A program made the translations under genes and the position numbers. DNA of 56,233 nt from Bacillota bacterium (lineage in GTDB: Bacteria; Bacillota; Clostridia; Peptostreptococcales; Anaerovoracaceae), in NCBI GenBank assembly GCA_023415235.1, contig JAEZLP010000025.1, positions 1 through 56,233 on the forward strand, written 5' to 3'. Below are positions 16,980 through 25,199 of the stretch, one piece after another. The notes below the pieces were generated by a model. It did not search any database, was not told the DNA's origin, and saw only the letters and a list, made by a program, of their open reading frames with translations. Numbering within the stretch: position 1 is the stretch's first letter; each line of letters starts with the position of its first letter.

Positions 16980-17633
16980 TCAGTTATACGTCATTACCAG
17001 AGTCTTGATCAGAAGACCCCATCCGTCCACTACGACAAACAGCATGATCTTGAACGGTAGAGAAATCATGACCGGGGGCAGCATGATCATACCCATGGAC
17101 ATCAACGTACTGGCTACAATCATGTCAATTAGTAAAAAGGGTATAAAAAGTAAAAATCCTATTAGGAATGCCCGTTTCAGTTCACAAGTGATAAATGCGG
17201 GTACAACGATATGTAACGGCAGGTCGGTTCCTTCCAGCTCAGCCATATTCTCGTCCCCGGACAAATTTACAAACAGCTCCACTTCACTGGCGGTTGTCTG
17301 CTTCAGCATGAACTCCTTCATAGGCTCGGAAGCCCGGTCAAGGAATTCCTGAGTTTCAATCAGCCCGTCGTTATAAGGCTGGAGGGCGGTCTCGTTTACC
17401 TCAGACAGCACAGGCTGCATGATAAAAAAGGTAATGAAAAGCGCAAGTCCGACCAGAACCTGATTTGGCGGCGTCTGCTGAATCCCGAGTGAGGTTCTTA
17501 AAAACGAAAGTACGATGATGATCCTGGTAAAACAGGTCATCATGAGCAGAATAAAAGGAGCGACGCTGATCATGGTCAGAATAATGATCATCTTTACGGC
17601 ATCGGAGCCTTGTCCATTGATGATAAATTCCAT
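16980..17633 (-). CDS. fliP: Flagellar export protein FliP
   Basis: Core export-gate subunit of 217 residues with four hydrophobic helices. Family motifs include RIIIVLSFLRTSLGIQQTPPNQVLVGLALFLT-like sequence after helix 1 and the C-terminal pair LIDMIVASTLMSMGMIMLPP and PFKIMLFVVVDGW. Starts 2 bp after fliO ends. It lacks the longer cleavable signal peptide of enterobacterial FliP, as usual in Firmicutes. Confidence 0.96.
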   Translation of the reverse strand: MEFIINGQGSDAVKMIIILTMISVAPFILLMMTCFTRIIIVLSFLRTSLGIQQTPPNQVLVGLALFITFFIMQPVLSEVNETALQPYNDGLIETQEFLDRASEPMKEFMLKQTTASEVELFVNLSGDENMAELEGTDLPLHIVVPAFITCELKRAFLIGFLLFIPFLLIDMIVASTLMSMGMIMLPPVMISLPFKIMLFVVVDGWGLLIKTLVMTYN

Positions 17634-17635
17634 AA

Positions 17636-17998
17636 CTAGTCCACACTCCTCCGTTTTTTGATCGCTTCGACCAGATTCCTGTAGCTGTCTTTGCTGATCA
17701 GGCCTTTCAGGCCGTCTCCACCCTCTGGTCCCTGGGGAAGAGGAATGGCTTCATCCAGCTCCATTAAAATCTGCACATTCTGGTCGCTGACTCCCATCAT
17801 ATACTGTCTGCCTTCTATGTCCACGATCAGAATGGACCCGGTTTTGCTCACAACCAGCCTGTCAACGACCTTAATGTGTCTGCCCCCTGCAATCGGCCCC
17901 ATTTTTTTGGCGTACCATTTGCTTGCAAAGTAGGTCAGCAGGATGATGCATACCGTGCCGACAAGGGCAAACAACATTGAAAAAACATCTCCTATCAA
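17636..17998 (-). CDS. fliO: Flagellar biosynthesis protein FliO/FliZ
   Basis: A 120-residue protein with one N-terminal transmembrane helix (about 5-25) and a short cytoplasmic beta domain with IKVVDRLVVSKTGSILIVDIEGRQYMMGVS, typical of FliO. FliO helps assemble the FliP ring. The start is TTG at 17998, with AGGAG eight bases upstream. Lies between cheY and fliP, its usual place in Firmicutes. Confidence 0.92.
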   Translation of the reverse strand: MIGDVFSMLFALVGTVCIILLTYFASKWYAKKMGPIAGGRHIKVVDRLVVSKTGSILIVDIEGRQYMMGVSDQNVQILMELDEAIPLPQGPEGGDGLKGLISKDSYRNLVEAIKKRRSVD

Positions 17999-18015
17999 TT
18001 CTTAATCTCCTTTGG

Positions 18016-18378
18016 TTAATCGCCCAATACATTTTTGACAGTCTGTATCAAGCGTTCGGGTTTGAACGGTTTCACGATAAAGTCCAGGGCGCCCAGCTTG
18101 ATCGCTTCCACAACCATGCCTTCCTGTCCCATTGCGGAGCACATGATAACCTTGGCCTGCGGATTGATCTGCTTTATGGACTGCAGGGCCTGGATCCCAT
18201 CCTTGATCGGCATTGTAATGTCCAGAAGTACCAGATCGGGTTTGTTTTCCGTAAATTTGTTTACCGCATCTTCTCCGTCTCCCGCTTCCAGGAAATCGGA
18301 GTAACCCGCCTTTTTCAGGTTGTCCTTGACCATCATTCTCATAAAAGCCGCATCGTCAACTATTAAAATCTTAGCCAT
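18016..18378 (-). CDS. cheY: Chemotaxis response regulator CheY
   Basis: Single receiver domain of 120 residues. The acidic pair D7/D8, the phospho-acceptor in LVLLDITMP, the Thr/Ser switch position in VIMCSAMGQ and the Lys in DFIVKPF are all present. Phosphorylated by CheA, it binds the FliM/FliY switch. Lies right after fliY, whose N-terminal part is a CheY-P phosphatase. Confidence 0.96.
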   Translation of the reverse strand: MAKILIVDDAAFMRMMVKDNLKKAGYSDFLEAGDGEDAVNKFTENKPDLVLLDITMPIKDGIQALQSIKQINPQAKVIMCSAMGQEGMVVEAIKLGALDFIVKPFKPERLIQTVKNVLGD

Positions 18379-18416
18379 CGTTTTTTTTCCTCTCTTGTAA
18401 AAATTTATGTGTTATC

Positions 18417-19589
18417 CTACTTTGTATCGTTTTCTTTTGCTTTGATAATTTCCGTAATCCTGACGCTGTAATTATCATCTACAACAACAACGTCGCCTCT
18501 GGCGATCAGCCTTCCGTTTGCAACCACATCGACCTGGTCTCCTGCCTGCCGATTCAGCTCTACGATATTGCCAACCGTAAGCTCAGCAATATCCTTGATC
18601 TTCTTTTTTGTCTTTCCAAGTTCAACTGTGATCTGGATTGGAACCGACATGATCAGCTCCAGATTGTTATCGTCGATTCCCAACTCCTCCGCTGTCTTCT
18701 CAACACCCAGAGGCTTGAAGCTGTAAGGAGTTGCGTGAACCTGCTGCTTGGGCGCCTGTTCAACCATTGGCGGTGCAGCGTATGCGGGCGGCGCTGCGTA
18801 TCCAGGCGGAGCCGCGTATGCGGGAGCTGCTTCGTGAGCTGGAGGCACCGTGTATGCAGGAGGCGATTCCGGGACTGGCGGAGGTGTTGGAGCCGCTGGG
18901 GCGGCTGCCGCCGCTTCAGGCGCCGCTGCCGCAGGTGCTTCCTGTGCGGCTGGAGCCGCATCCTGTGCCATATCCTGTCCTTCTTCCATATCGCTGGCTC
19001 CGAAGGATCTTTTAACGATTTCCTTTGCCAGCTGCGGATCCATGGCGCTGATAAATTCACTTTCAACAAGTCCTTCTATACTCAGATTGAATTTAATGCT
19101 TACCAGGGAATCCCCGTTCAGAGAGAACATCTCTTTGACGTTTTCCGTGGTGTCCATTATTTCGGGAGGGGAAATATTGACAACCTGTCCCAGAAAAGAA
19201 GCCAGTGCGCTGGCAGCAGAGCCCATCATCTGATTCATGATCTCACAGATGGCGCTCATGCTGATTTCATCCAGTTCGACCATTTCCGAAGGATCCATGG
19301 AAAGCAGGTGACCCAGAATCTTCTTCAGATCATCCTCCCTTAAAAGCAGGATGTTCGTTCCGTCAATACCCTCAATGTACTTGATTAAAACGCCTACTAC
19401 CGGCTCCAGATAGGAAAATTCAAATTCCTCAACCGCCAGCGTTTCAATTCTTGGCGTTGTGATATTGACTTTTTTGTCCAGGATGGTCGACATCGCCGTT
19501 GCGGCAGCGCCCATACTGATATTCATCACTTCTCCTATCACGTCTGTTTCCATTTCGGTCAACTTGTAATTATCGTTATCGTTTGTCAT
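18417..19589 (-). CDS. fliY: Flagellar motor switch phosphatase FliY
   Basis: Motor switch C-ring protein that also dephosphorylates CheY-P. The N-terminal CheC-like domain (about 1-200) has both active-site helices (TDVIGEVMNISMGAAATAMS and SAICEIMNQMMGSAASALAS). A Pro/Ala-rich linker (about 205-290) contains repeated Y-A-A/V-P-P units. The C-terminal FliN domain (about 305-385) has the SPOA pattern with LIMSVPIQITVELGKTKKKIKD. At 390 residues it has the FliY rather than the FliN layout. Start overlaps the fliM stop (ATGA). Confidence 0.96.
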   Translation of the reverse strand: MTNDNDNYKLTEMETDVIGEVMNISMGAAATAMSTILDKKVNITTPRIETLAVEEFEFSYLEPVVGVLIKYIEGIDGTNILLLREDDLKKILGHLLSMDPSEMVELDEISMSAICEIMNQMMGSAASALASFLGQVVNISPPEIMDTTENVKEMFSLNGDSLVSIKFNLSIEGLVESEFISAMDPQLAKEIVKRSFGASDMEEGQDMAQDAAPAAQEAPAAAAPEAAAAAPAAPTPPPVPESPPAYTVPPAHEAAPAYAAPPGYAAPPAYAAPPMVEQAPKQQVHATPYSFKPLGVEKTAEELGIDDNNLELIMSVPIQITVELGKTKKKIKDIAELTVGNIVELNRQAGDQVDVVANGRLIARGDVVVVDDNYSVRITEIIKAKENDTK

Positions 19590-20599
19590 CGAATATGGTC
19601 ACTTCCTCTCTGTAAAGATTGTCTTATTGCAATGGCCCTCTTTTTATTGTAAGACCCCATTTCTCCCCGAAACCAGATTGTTTCTCCCACAGCGATTTCC
19701 ACCAATGAGTTTTCGGGTTTGTTCAATTTAATGATATCTCCTACCTCAAGATCCACAAGATCTCTCGACAAGACTTCGATGGTCCCAAGAATTCCTGTGA
19801 TCTCCAATTCCGACTCGCTGATTTCCCTCATGATGTCAGCTCTTCTCTGAGCATCCGTCAGCTGGTCGCCGCGCCTTTCCTTTCGTTTGCTCAATGCATT
19901 CTTCATCTTGAACATGGCGTCCAGTGTTACCGCCGGAATACAGATGTTCATTTTACCCTGGGTTTCATTAACCATGACGTTCATGACAACGATGACCACA
20001 TTTTCATCTGCGCTGATTCCCTGCAGGATTCTCGCGTTTGTTTCCAGCTTCAGCAGACGGGGTGCAACTTCCAAATAGTCCATCCACACGTTTTTCATGA
20101 GGTTGACCATGCCCTTCATCAGATGCTCCAGAATTCCAAGCTCGATTTCCGTGTATTCACGGTCCGCCTCCAAGGGTTTTCCTATACCCCCCAGCAGCCT
20201 GTCGATGCAGCAGAATCCGATGTCCTTGGAAAAGTCCAGCAAAACCAGATCTTCCTCACTGTGATCTTCCTTTACTGCAAAATCCAGAACTCCCATCAGG
20301 ACGGAGTCGGGCAAGGCATTATTGAACTCATAGTACTGCTGCTCCTCTACCTCGATGATTTCAACCAGGGTATAGGTCTGCAGAACGCCGGTGATATAGG
20401 AAGAAAGAATCCTGGCATAGTTCTCGTAGATGCTGTACAGCAGCTTCAGCTGTTCCCTGGTAAATAACTTCGGGCTTCTGAAGTCGTACTCCTTGATCTT
20501 CTTACCGGATGTCTGCTCCGGCAGTTCCGCTTCTTTTAGTCCACTTGTCAAACTGCTTAACAGGCTGTCAATCTGACTTTGTGAAAGAATCTCACTCAT
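19586..20599 (-). CDS. fliM: Flagellar motor switch protein FliM
   Basis: C-ring protein that binds CheY-P. The 337 residues begin with LSQSQIDSLLSSL, the CheY-P-binding peptide, followed by the CheC-like middle domain (about 45-230) and a C-terminal SPOA domain (about 255-330). Follows motB by 11 bp. The fliL gene usually found between flbD/motB and fliM is not there. Confidence 0.97.
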   Translation of the reverse strand: MSEILSQSQIDSLLSSLTSGLKEAELPEQTSGKKIKEYDFRSPKLFTREQLKLLYSIYENYARILSSYITGVLQTYTLVEIIEVEEQQYYEFNNALPDSVLMGVLDFAVKEDHSEEDLVLLDFSKDIGFCCIDRLLGGIGKPLEADREYTEIELGILEHLMKGMVNLMKNVWMDYLEVAPRLLKLETNARILQGISADENVVIVVMNVMVNETQGKMNICIPAVTLDAMFKMKNALSKRKERRGDQLTDAQRRADIMREISESELEITGILGTIEVLSRDLVDLEVGDIIKLNKPENSLVEIAVGETIWFRGEMGSYNKKRAIAIRQSLQRGSDHIR

Positions 20600-20610
20600 A
20601 ATGCAATCTC

Positions 20611-21414
20611 CTACTCGTTGTCTGTCGGTGTGTCTTTATCCAAACCGTATAATTTATCCAGTTCATCCTGCAGAGCGTCTTCCTGCGCCACCAATATTTC
20701 TACCCGCCTGTTTTTGGCACGGTTTTCTTCCGTGTCGTTGGGAGCGATGGGGCGGTACAGTCCGTATCCCACAGCCATAAGTTTCGCAGGATTCTTGATG
20801 TATCTGTCTTCCAGATAGGTCAGCACCTCATTGGCTCTATCCGTCGAAAGCTCTCTGTCGTCCACCCTGCTTGTTCCGGGAGCCGCTTCGGCGGTATGTC
20901 CGTCGATCCGGATAAACTTGATATACGGCTCAACTTCTCCCAGCGCGTGGCCAACATAATCCAGAATTTCCGTGCCTCCGGGCTTTAATACGGCCCTATC
21001 CGCCTCAAAGAACAGAGAGGACATGAATCTGACATATACAAGGTTCTCTCCTTTTTGAATCTGGACCGAATTCTGGAGGCTATTGGCTTCAACGTAATTT
21101 TTCAGATACTGGTATAACTGATCCAGGTTCTGTATTTTTCCATCCAGATCTCCCTGTTCGCCGCCTCCCGAAGCTCCGCCGTCGTCTTCTCCCTGGGTTT
21201 TGCCCTGATTCTCAAGCTCCTCCATCTGTTGCAGCTTCTGAAGGGTCAACGGATCCGCCGTAAAGGCTTTCACCAGCATTTCATACTTTTCCCGATCCAT
21301 GGATGACATCGAGTACAAAAGAACGAAAAAGACCAGCACCAGGGTGATCATGTCGGCATAGGTGTTCAGCCAGCCATCCTTATTCACTTTCCATACTTTT
21401 CTCCTTCGAGTCAT
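20611..21414 (-). CDS. motB: Flagellar stator protein MotB
   Basis: Stator subunit anchored to peptidoglycan. 267 residues: one N-terminal transmembrane helix (about 17-38) holding the ion-binding Asp in NTYADMITLVLVFFVLLYS, a Gly/Gln-rich linker (about 75-95), and an OmpA-like peptidoglycan-binding domain (about 115-250) with IRIDGHTAEAAPG and LSTDRANEVLTYL. The ion used (H+ or Na+) cannot be read with certainty. Paired with motA. Confidence 0.96.
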   Translation of the reverse strand: MTRRRKVWKVNKDGWLNTYADMITLVLVFFVLLYSMSSMDREKYEMLVKAFTADPLTLQKLQQMEELENQGKTQGEDDGGASGGGEQGDLDGKIQNLDQLYQYLKNYVEANSLQNSVQIQKGENLVYVRFMSSLFFEADRAVLKPGGTEILDYVGHALGEVEPYIKFIRIDGHTAEAAPGTSRVDDRELSTDRANEVLTYLEDRYIKNPAKLMAVGYGLYRPIAPNDTEENRAKNRRVEILVAQEDALQDELDKLYGLDKDTPTDNE

Positions 21415-21450
21415 AGACGGATCCTCTGTTTATTTCACAATTATTATATA

Positions 21451-22257
21451 TTAATGGTCTTGGTTGTTTTCCTGATCCAGCTTCTTCTCTTTTTCCTCAA
21501 GGAAATTCAGCAGTTTTTCCCGGATAAACTTGGGATTTTCCCCTTCTTTGATTGAGATGACGCCTTCCATGATCAACTCCTTGAAAAGCATCTCCCGCTC
21601 CTGAGCCAGTTCGATCTTGTTGGACATGGGAAGGAAGAAGCAGTTTGCAAGCAGAGAGCCGTAAAATGTAGTAATCAACGCCACGGACATGTTCTCTCCC
21701 AGCATCTCAGGGCCGCTTTCCAGGTTCATCGCCTTCAGCATGTTGACCAGCCCGATCAGGGTTCCGATCATCCCAAAAGCCGGGGCAAGGGCGGCTCCCA
21801 TTTCGTAGAATTTTCTTTCTTCATCGTTTCTCCGGGCAATATTGGCTATCTTCTGGTCAAACCAAACCTTCAGCTTGTCCGATTCGATGGCGTCCACCAC
21901 CAACAGAAGGCTTTCCTTCAAAAACTCGTCCTCGAAGGTATACGCTTTTTCTTCCAGGGACAGAAGTCCTCTTCTTCTTGCCTCTTTTGAAAGCTCGGTA
22001 ATAATCTCCACATACTCGAGCGGATCTTTCTGGTCTTTTCCGAAGACCATTTTCAGATGCTTCGGCAGGTGCCGGAAAGTCTTGAAGGGAAATGCAGCCA
22101 TTAAAGCGAACAATGTTCCGCCAACCGTGATAAAGATACTGGGTCCGTTTATAAAATTGTTTAATAAATCAAAGTTAAGTCCGCCTTCAGAAAATACAAT
22201 TCCGAACACCAATGCCAGTACCAGTGCTACATACCCTATCAAAACGCTGAATTCCAT
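21451..22257 (-). CDS. motA: Flagellar stator protein MotA
   Basis: Ion-channel stator subunit of 268 residues with four transmembrane helices (two near the N-terminus, two at about 145-205) and a cytoplasmic loop carrying charged residues that contact FliG. Family stretch: GAALAPAFGMIGTLIGLVNML. Directly upstream of motB. GGGAG precedes the ATG. Confidence 0.96.
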   Translation of the reverse strand: MEFSVLIGYVALVLALVFGIVFSEGGLNFDLLNNFINGPSIFITVGGTLFALMAAFPFKTFRHLPKHLKMVFGKDQKDPLEYVEIITELSKEARRRGLLSLEEKAYTFEDEFLKESLLLVVDAIESDKLKVWFDQKIANIARRNDEERKFYEMGAALAPAFGMIGTLIGLVNMLKAMNLESGPEMLGENMSVALITTFYGSLLANCFFLPMSNKIELAQEREMLFKELIMEGVISIKEGENPKFIREKLLNFLEEKEKKLDQENNQDH

Positions 22258-22338
22258 TGTTTAATCTCCCTTAAACGATTCGCCGGTTTCCGAACAGATC
22301 TCTGACGTGCCTGTTCACAACCGGACGGTATTCTCCGG

Positions 22339-22533
22339 CTATCTGCCGTATATGCTCCTCTTGAATGCAACGACTTTTGAAACTACCTCCGGAGCGCTTT
22401 CCGCTACGACAAAATGCTTGCCGTTCACCAGCCGAATCGTGGTATCCGGCCTTTCCTCGATCGTTTCAATCAACTCACAATTCAGAATAAAGGTTTCATT
22501 ATTGTTTTTATTTAATTTAGTAAGCTTAATCAT
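22339..22533 (-). CDS. flbD: FlbD/SwrD family flagellar protein
   Basis: A 64-residue cytoplasmic protein matching the FlbD family: IKLTKLNKNNNETFILNCELIETIEERPDTTI. In Bacillus this protein (SwrD) raises stator power. Usual place between flgE and motA. GGAGGA precedes the ATG. Confidence 0.92.
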   Translation of the reverse strand: MIKLTKLNKNNNETFILNCELIETIEERPDTTIRLVNGKHFVVAESAPEVVSKVVAFKRSIYGR

Positions 22534-22601
22534 ACCAAATCCTCCTCCCGGACAGCCTTGCTGCTGCCTTAAGAGCGTCCTTCCTTTTTCGTTATAAAAT
22601 G

Positions 22602-22637
22602 TAGTTCAGGGGGAGTCGGACGACTCCCTCTGAACTA
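22602..22637 (-). terminator. Terminator-like hairpin between flgE and flbD
   Basis: A 16-bp stem with one G-U pair (22602-22617 with 22622-22637) and a 4-base loop, 12 bp past the flgE stop on the minus strand. It is followed by CATTTTATAAC, a weak T tract, so it may stop part of the transcripts or protect the 3' end of flgE mRNA. The genes downstream (flbD, motA, motB) would then be made at lower levels. Confidence 0.6.
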
Positions 22638-22649
22638 TATGGATTCATG

Positions 22650-24152
22650 TTATCTCTTCATGCTGACCAGCTCGGAAAGCATTTCATCCGATACGGTGAT
22701 CATTCGGGTATTGGCCTGGAAGCCTCTCTGGGTGATGATCATTTCGGTGAACTCTCTGGACAGGTCTACGTTTGACATTTCAAGAGCGCCGGATCTCAGG
22801 TTGCCTGTTCCGCCGTTGCCGGGAATCGTAGCCACCGCATTGCCGGAGTTGGTGGTTTCCACATAGTATCCCTCTCCGTCCTGAGAGAGACCGTCGGAAT
22901 TGGTAAACCTGCAGACGGCAATCTGCGCGATCTTGATCGGTTCACCGGGCCCGGGGCCGACTGTTCCGATGGTGACGTTGTTGAAGCCATCATCCAGCGC
23001 ATCCTTGAACTTAGTTTCATTGATACTGATAGTGATATCGCCGAAGGCCAAGGTCGTGTCGCTGGCTGTGCTGTCCCAGTCATCAGTAAACCTCACGGTT
23101 GAACCGGATTTATCTGTCGTTGTTACTGTAATCGTGTAATCAGTTAAACTTGCTACCTGTCCGATGTTAGCCGCCGCTGCTCCGTCTGTAAAATTATAGC
23201 CAAGGGAGGCATCAGTCGGGTGAAGCGGAATTGTTATTGTCGCATTGGTTCCGCCGTCAATATCATCAATCCCAGTAAAAGTTACCGTGTTCGGTGTAAC
23301 AGATGTATTTACGGTGCCAGTCGCACTTCTTGCCACTCCTCCGTTTGTATAGTTCAATGTATACGGCGGAGTTTGCGTGCTGTCATATGCAACAGTGATG
23401 TTTGTTGAGGCGTCAATATCAGCATTTGTGCTGATTACTGCTGCATTACCGGAATAAAGCGCAGAAGGAGCGAAATCTCTGCTTACAGTCATGTTTACGC
23501 TGCCGTTATACAGAGATGTTGTACTAACCGTTGGCGTTCCGTTCATCCAGCCGGTATTGGCGGAAGGAACAAAAGCGGGGTCTCCCTCTTTGATGGCGGT
23601 GATTTCACCGTTCTGACCGATAGCGATACCGGTGTATTTATCCATTTCCAACGGATCGACCTTGATGCCAACCAGGTTCTGCGCGGTGGTTGTTCCGTTG
23701 GAGTCCAGCTGTGGATTTTTGGTCGCGTCGTCCAGCCGGAAGCCAAGCACCTGGTTTCCGTTGGAGTCTACCAGATTACCGGACAGGTCGAAGCTCAGTA
23801 CGCCGACTCTGGTAAACTTGACGGTACCTTCGCTGTTTTTTACGGGAAGATACCCGTCTCCATTGATGTATACGTCCAGCGCTCGGTCTGTGGTGGCGCT
23901 TCCTGCACGAGTGTTCAGCACGTCAACGGAATTGACCTTTGCTCCATAGCCAAGCTGAGTCGGGTTGGTTCCGCCGCCGCTGGCAGTAGGAGCGGAAGCT
24001 CCGTTCATCGTCTGATAAAATACGTCGGAAAAGGTTACACGGCTTGCTTTGAAGCCATATGTATTAACGTTGGCAATATTGTTACCAATTACGTTCATCT
24101 TTGTCTGGTGTGCAGACAAACCTGAAACTGCAGAATACATTGATCCTAACAT
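22650..24152 (-). CDS. flgE: Flagellar hook protein FlgE
   Basis: 500-residue hook subunit. N-terminal rod-type signature TKMNVIGNNIANVNTYGFKA (about 17-36), a Thr/Asn-rich variable middle (about 190-380) that forms the exposed domains, and a C-terminal end with EMSNVDLSREFTEMIITQRGFQANTRMITVSDEMLSELVSM. One Cys (in IAVCRF). Preceded by a GC-rich 8-bp hairpin in its leader (24177-24204). Confidence 0.95.
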   Translation of the reverse strand: MLGSMYSAVSGLSAHQTKMNVIGNNIANVNTYGFKASRVTFSDVFYQTMNGASAPTASGGGTNPTQLGYGAKVNSVDVLNTRAGSATTDRALDVYINGDGYLPVKNSEGTVKFTRVGVLSFDLSGNLVDSNGNQVLGFRLDDATKNPQLDSNGTTTAQNLVGIKVDPLEMDKYTGIAIGQNGEITAIKEGDPAFVPSANTGWMNGTPTVSTTSLYNGSVNMTVSRDFAPSALYSGNAAVISTNADIDASTNITVAYDSTQTPPYTLNYTNGGVARSATGTVNTSVTPNTVTFTGIDDIDGGTNATITIPLHPTDASLGYNFTDGAAAANIGQVASLTDYTITVTTTDKSGSTVRFTDDWDSTASDTTLAFGDITISINETKFKDALDDGFNNVTIGTVGPGPGEPIKIAQIAVCRFTNSDGLSQDGEGYYVETTNSGNAVATIPGNGGTGNLRSGALEMSNVDLSREFTEMIITQRGFQANTRMITVSDEMLSELVSMKR

Positions 24153-24176
24153 GTTACAATCCTTTCTGTGCCGGGG

Positions 24177-24204
24177 GCGGGCTTATCTGTCGGTCAAAGC
24201 CCGC
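24177..24204 (-). other. GC-rich hairpin in the flgE leader
   Basis: Perfect 8-bp inverted repeat (24177-24184 with 24197-24204) with a 12-base spacer, upstream of the flgE ribosome site. It may affect mRNA stability or flgE translation; no T run follows. Confidence 0.5.
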
Positions 24205-24228
24205 ATAGCCTCCTGTTTCTAGGTCCAG

Positions 24229-24639
24229 CTATATAAATACGGCACCATCAATATTAGTGAATACGTTACTTCTCATTTCGTTTTTGTCAACTACCGTAAT
24301 TACGGTTTTGTTTTGGGCATTTACGATAAATGCCGATTCCTCCATCACGATCAGGGCGTCCTTGATGCCTTTCTGCTGAGCCCTGTCGCAGGCATCCTCC
24401 AGGCGGGTGAGATCAGATTCGCTGATCCGGATATTTCTCTCCTCTGTCCTCTGGCTCGCATGCTTGGAGAAGGAAAGCCGCTGGTTGAGCTTTTCATTCA
24501 GGATCTCCTCGAAGGATCTGCCGCCCGGGGTGCTTCCGACCGTTGTCGGTTTGTTTCCGGAGTTGCTGTTGATCCTTTCCGACTGCCTGATGATGGCGTC
24601 ATTCAGATTGAATCGGCTGCCCAAGATTTCATTGGACAT
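24229..24639 (-). CDS. Flagellar operon protein, TIGR02530 family
   Basis: 136 residues, located between flgD and flgE as in Bacillus and Clostridium. The conserved core is LSFSKHASQRTEERNI...DLTRLEDACDRAQQKGIKDALIVM..AFIVNAQNKTVITVV. The family is known only by its place in flagellar operons; a hook-cap or hook-assembly role is suspected. GGAAGGTGATG-type ribosome site before the ATG. Confidence 0.85.
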   Translation of the reverse strand: MSNEILGSRFNLNDAIIRQSERINSNSGNKPTTVGSTPGGRSFEEILNEKLNQRLSFSKHASQRTEERNIRISESDLTRLEDACDRAQQKGIKDALIVMEESAFIVNAQNKTVITVVDKNEMRSNVFTNIDGAVFI

Positions 24640-24659
24640 CTTACATCACCTTCCAATCC

Positions 24660-25184
24660 TTATTCTTCAATATTAACGGGTTCTTCTCCGTCGGAGCCTG
24701 AATCGGCAGTACTATCATTGTTGCTTTCAGGAGCGGCTGCGCTCTTTTCCGGGAAATTCGGGATGATGATATTGGGTTCCTGCACAGCCATGACGTTGCT
24801 CAATGCATAATTTTTCCCGTCAACCACCACCTGGGTACTTCCGTTGAAGAAATTAACGCTGTCCACGATTCCCTTATAGCTAGTCATGTTTCCGTCTTCA
24901 TCGATACTGGCAAGAGTCACTTCCTTGCCGATCAAGCTGACGCCGTAGTTCGTCATGGAAAGCTCGCTTAAGTCAGCAAGAGCTTGGACCATCGAAAACT
25001 GCGCCATCTGGGATATGAATTCCATATTATCGGTGGTATTGTACATATCCTGATTTTTCAGCTGCGCCACCATCAGGGTGAAAAAATCATCCATGGAGAG
25101 GGTGCTGTTGTCCTTTGTCTTGCCTGTAGTGGTTGCGTTTCCAACGCCGCTTGCGGAATAGTTGTTGATTGAATTGACTGTCAT
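24660..25184 (-). CDS. flgD: Flagellar hook-capping protein FlgD
   Basis: 174 residues with the conserved N-terminal block MDDFFTLMVAQLKNQDMYN-TDNMEFISQMAQFSMVQAL (about 30-70), which caps the growing hook, followed by a short beta region and an acidic, Ser-rich tail. Follows fliK by 15 bp with a strong AAAGGAGG site. Confidence 0.94.
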   Translation of the reverse strand: MTVNSINNYSASGVGNATTTGKTKDNSTLSMDDFFTLMVAQLKNQDMYNTTDNMEFISQMAQFSMVQALADLSELSMTNYGVSLIGKEVTLASIDEDGNMTSYKGIVDSVNFFNGSTQVVVDGKNYALSNVMAVQEPNIIIPNFPEKSAAAPESNNDSTADSGSDGEEPVNIEE

Positions 25185-25199
25185 CCAATTACCTCCTTT

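Noticed and set aside
18653..19069. 138-codon Arg/Gln/Leu-rich frame in the fliY linker
   Set aside because: Frame-shifted reading of the GC-rich Pro/Ala linker of FliY.
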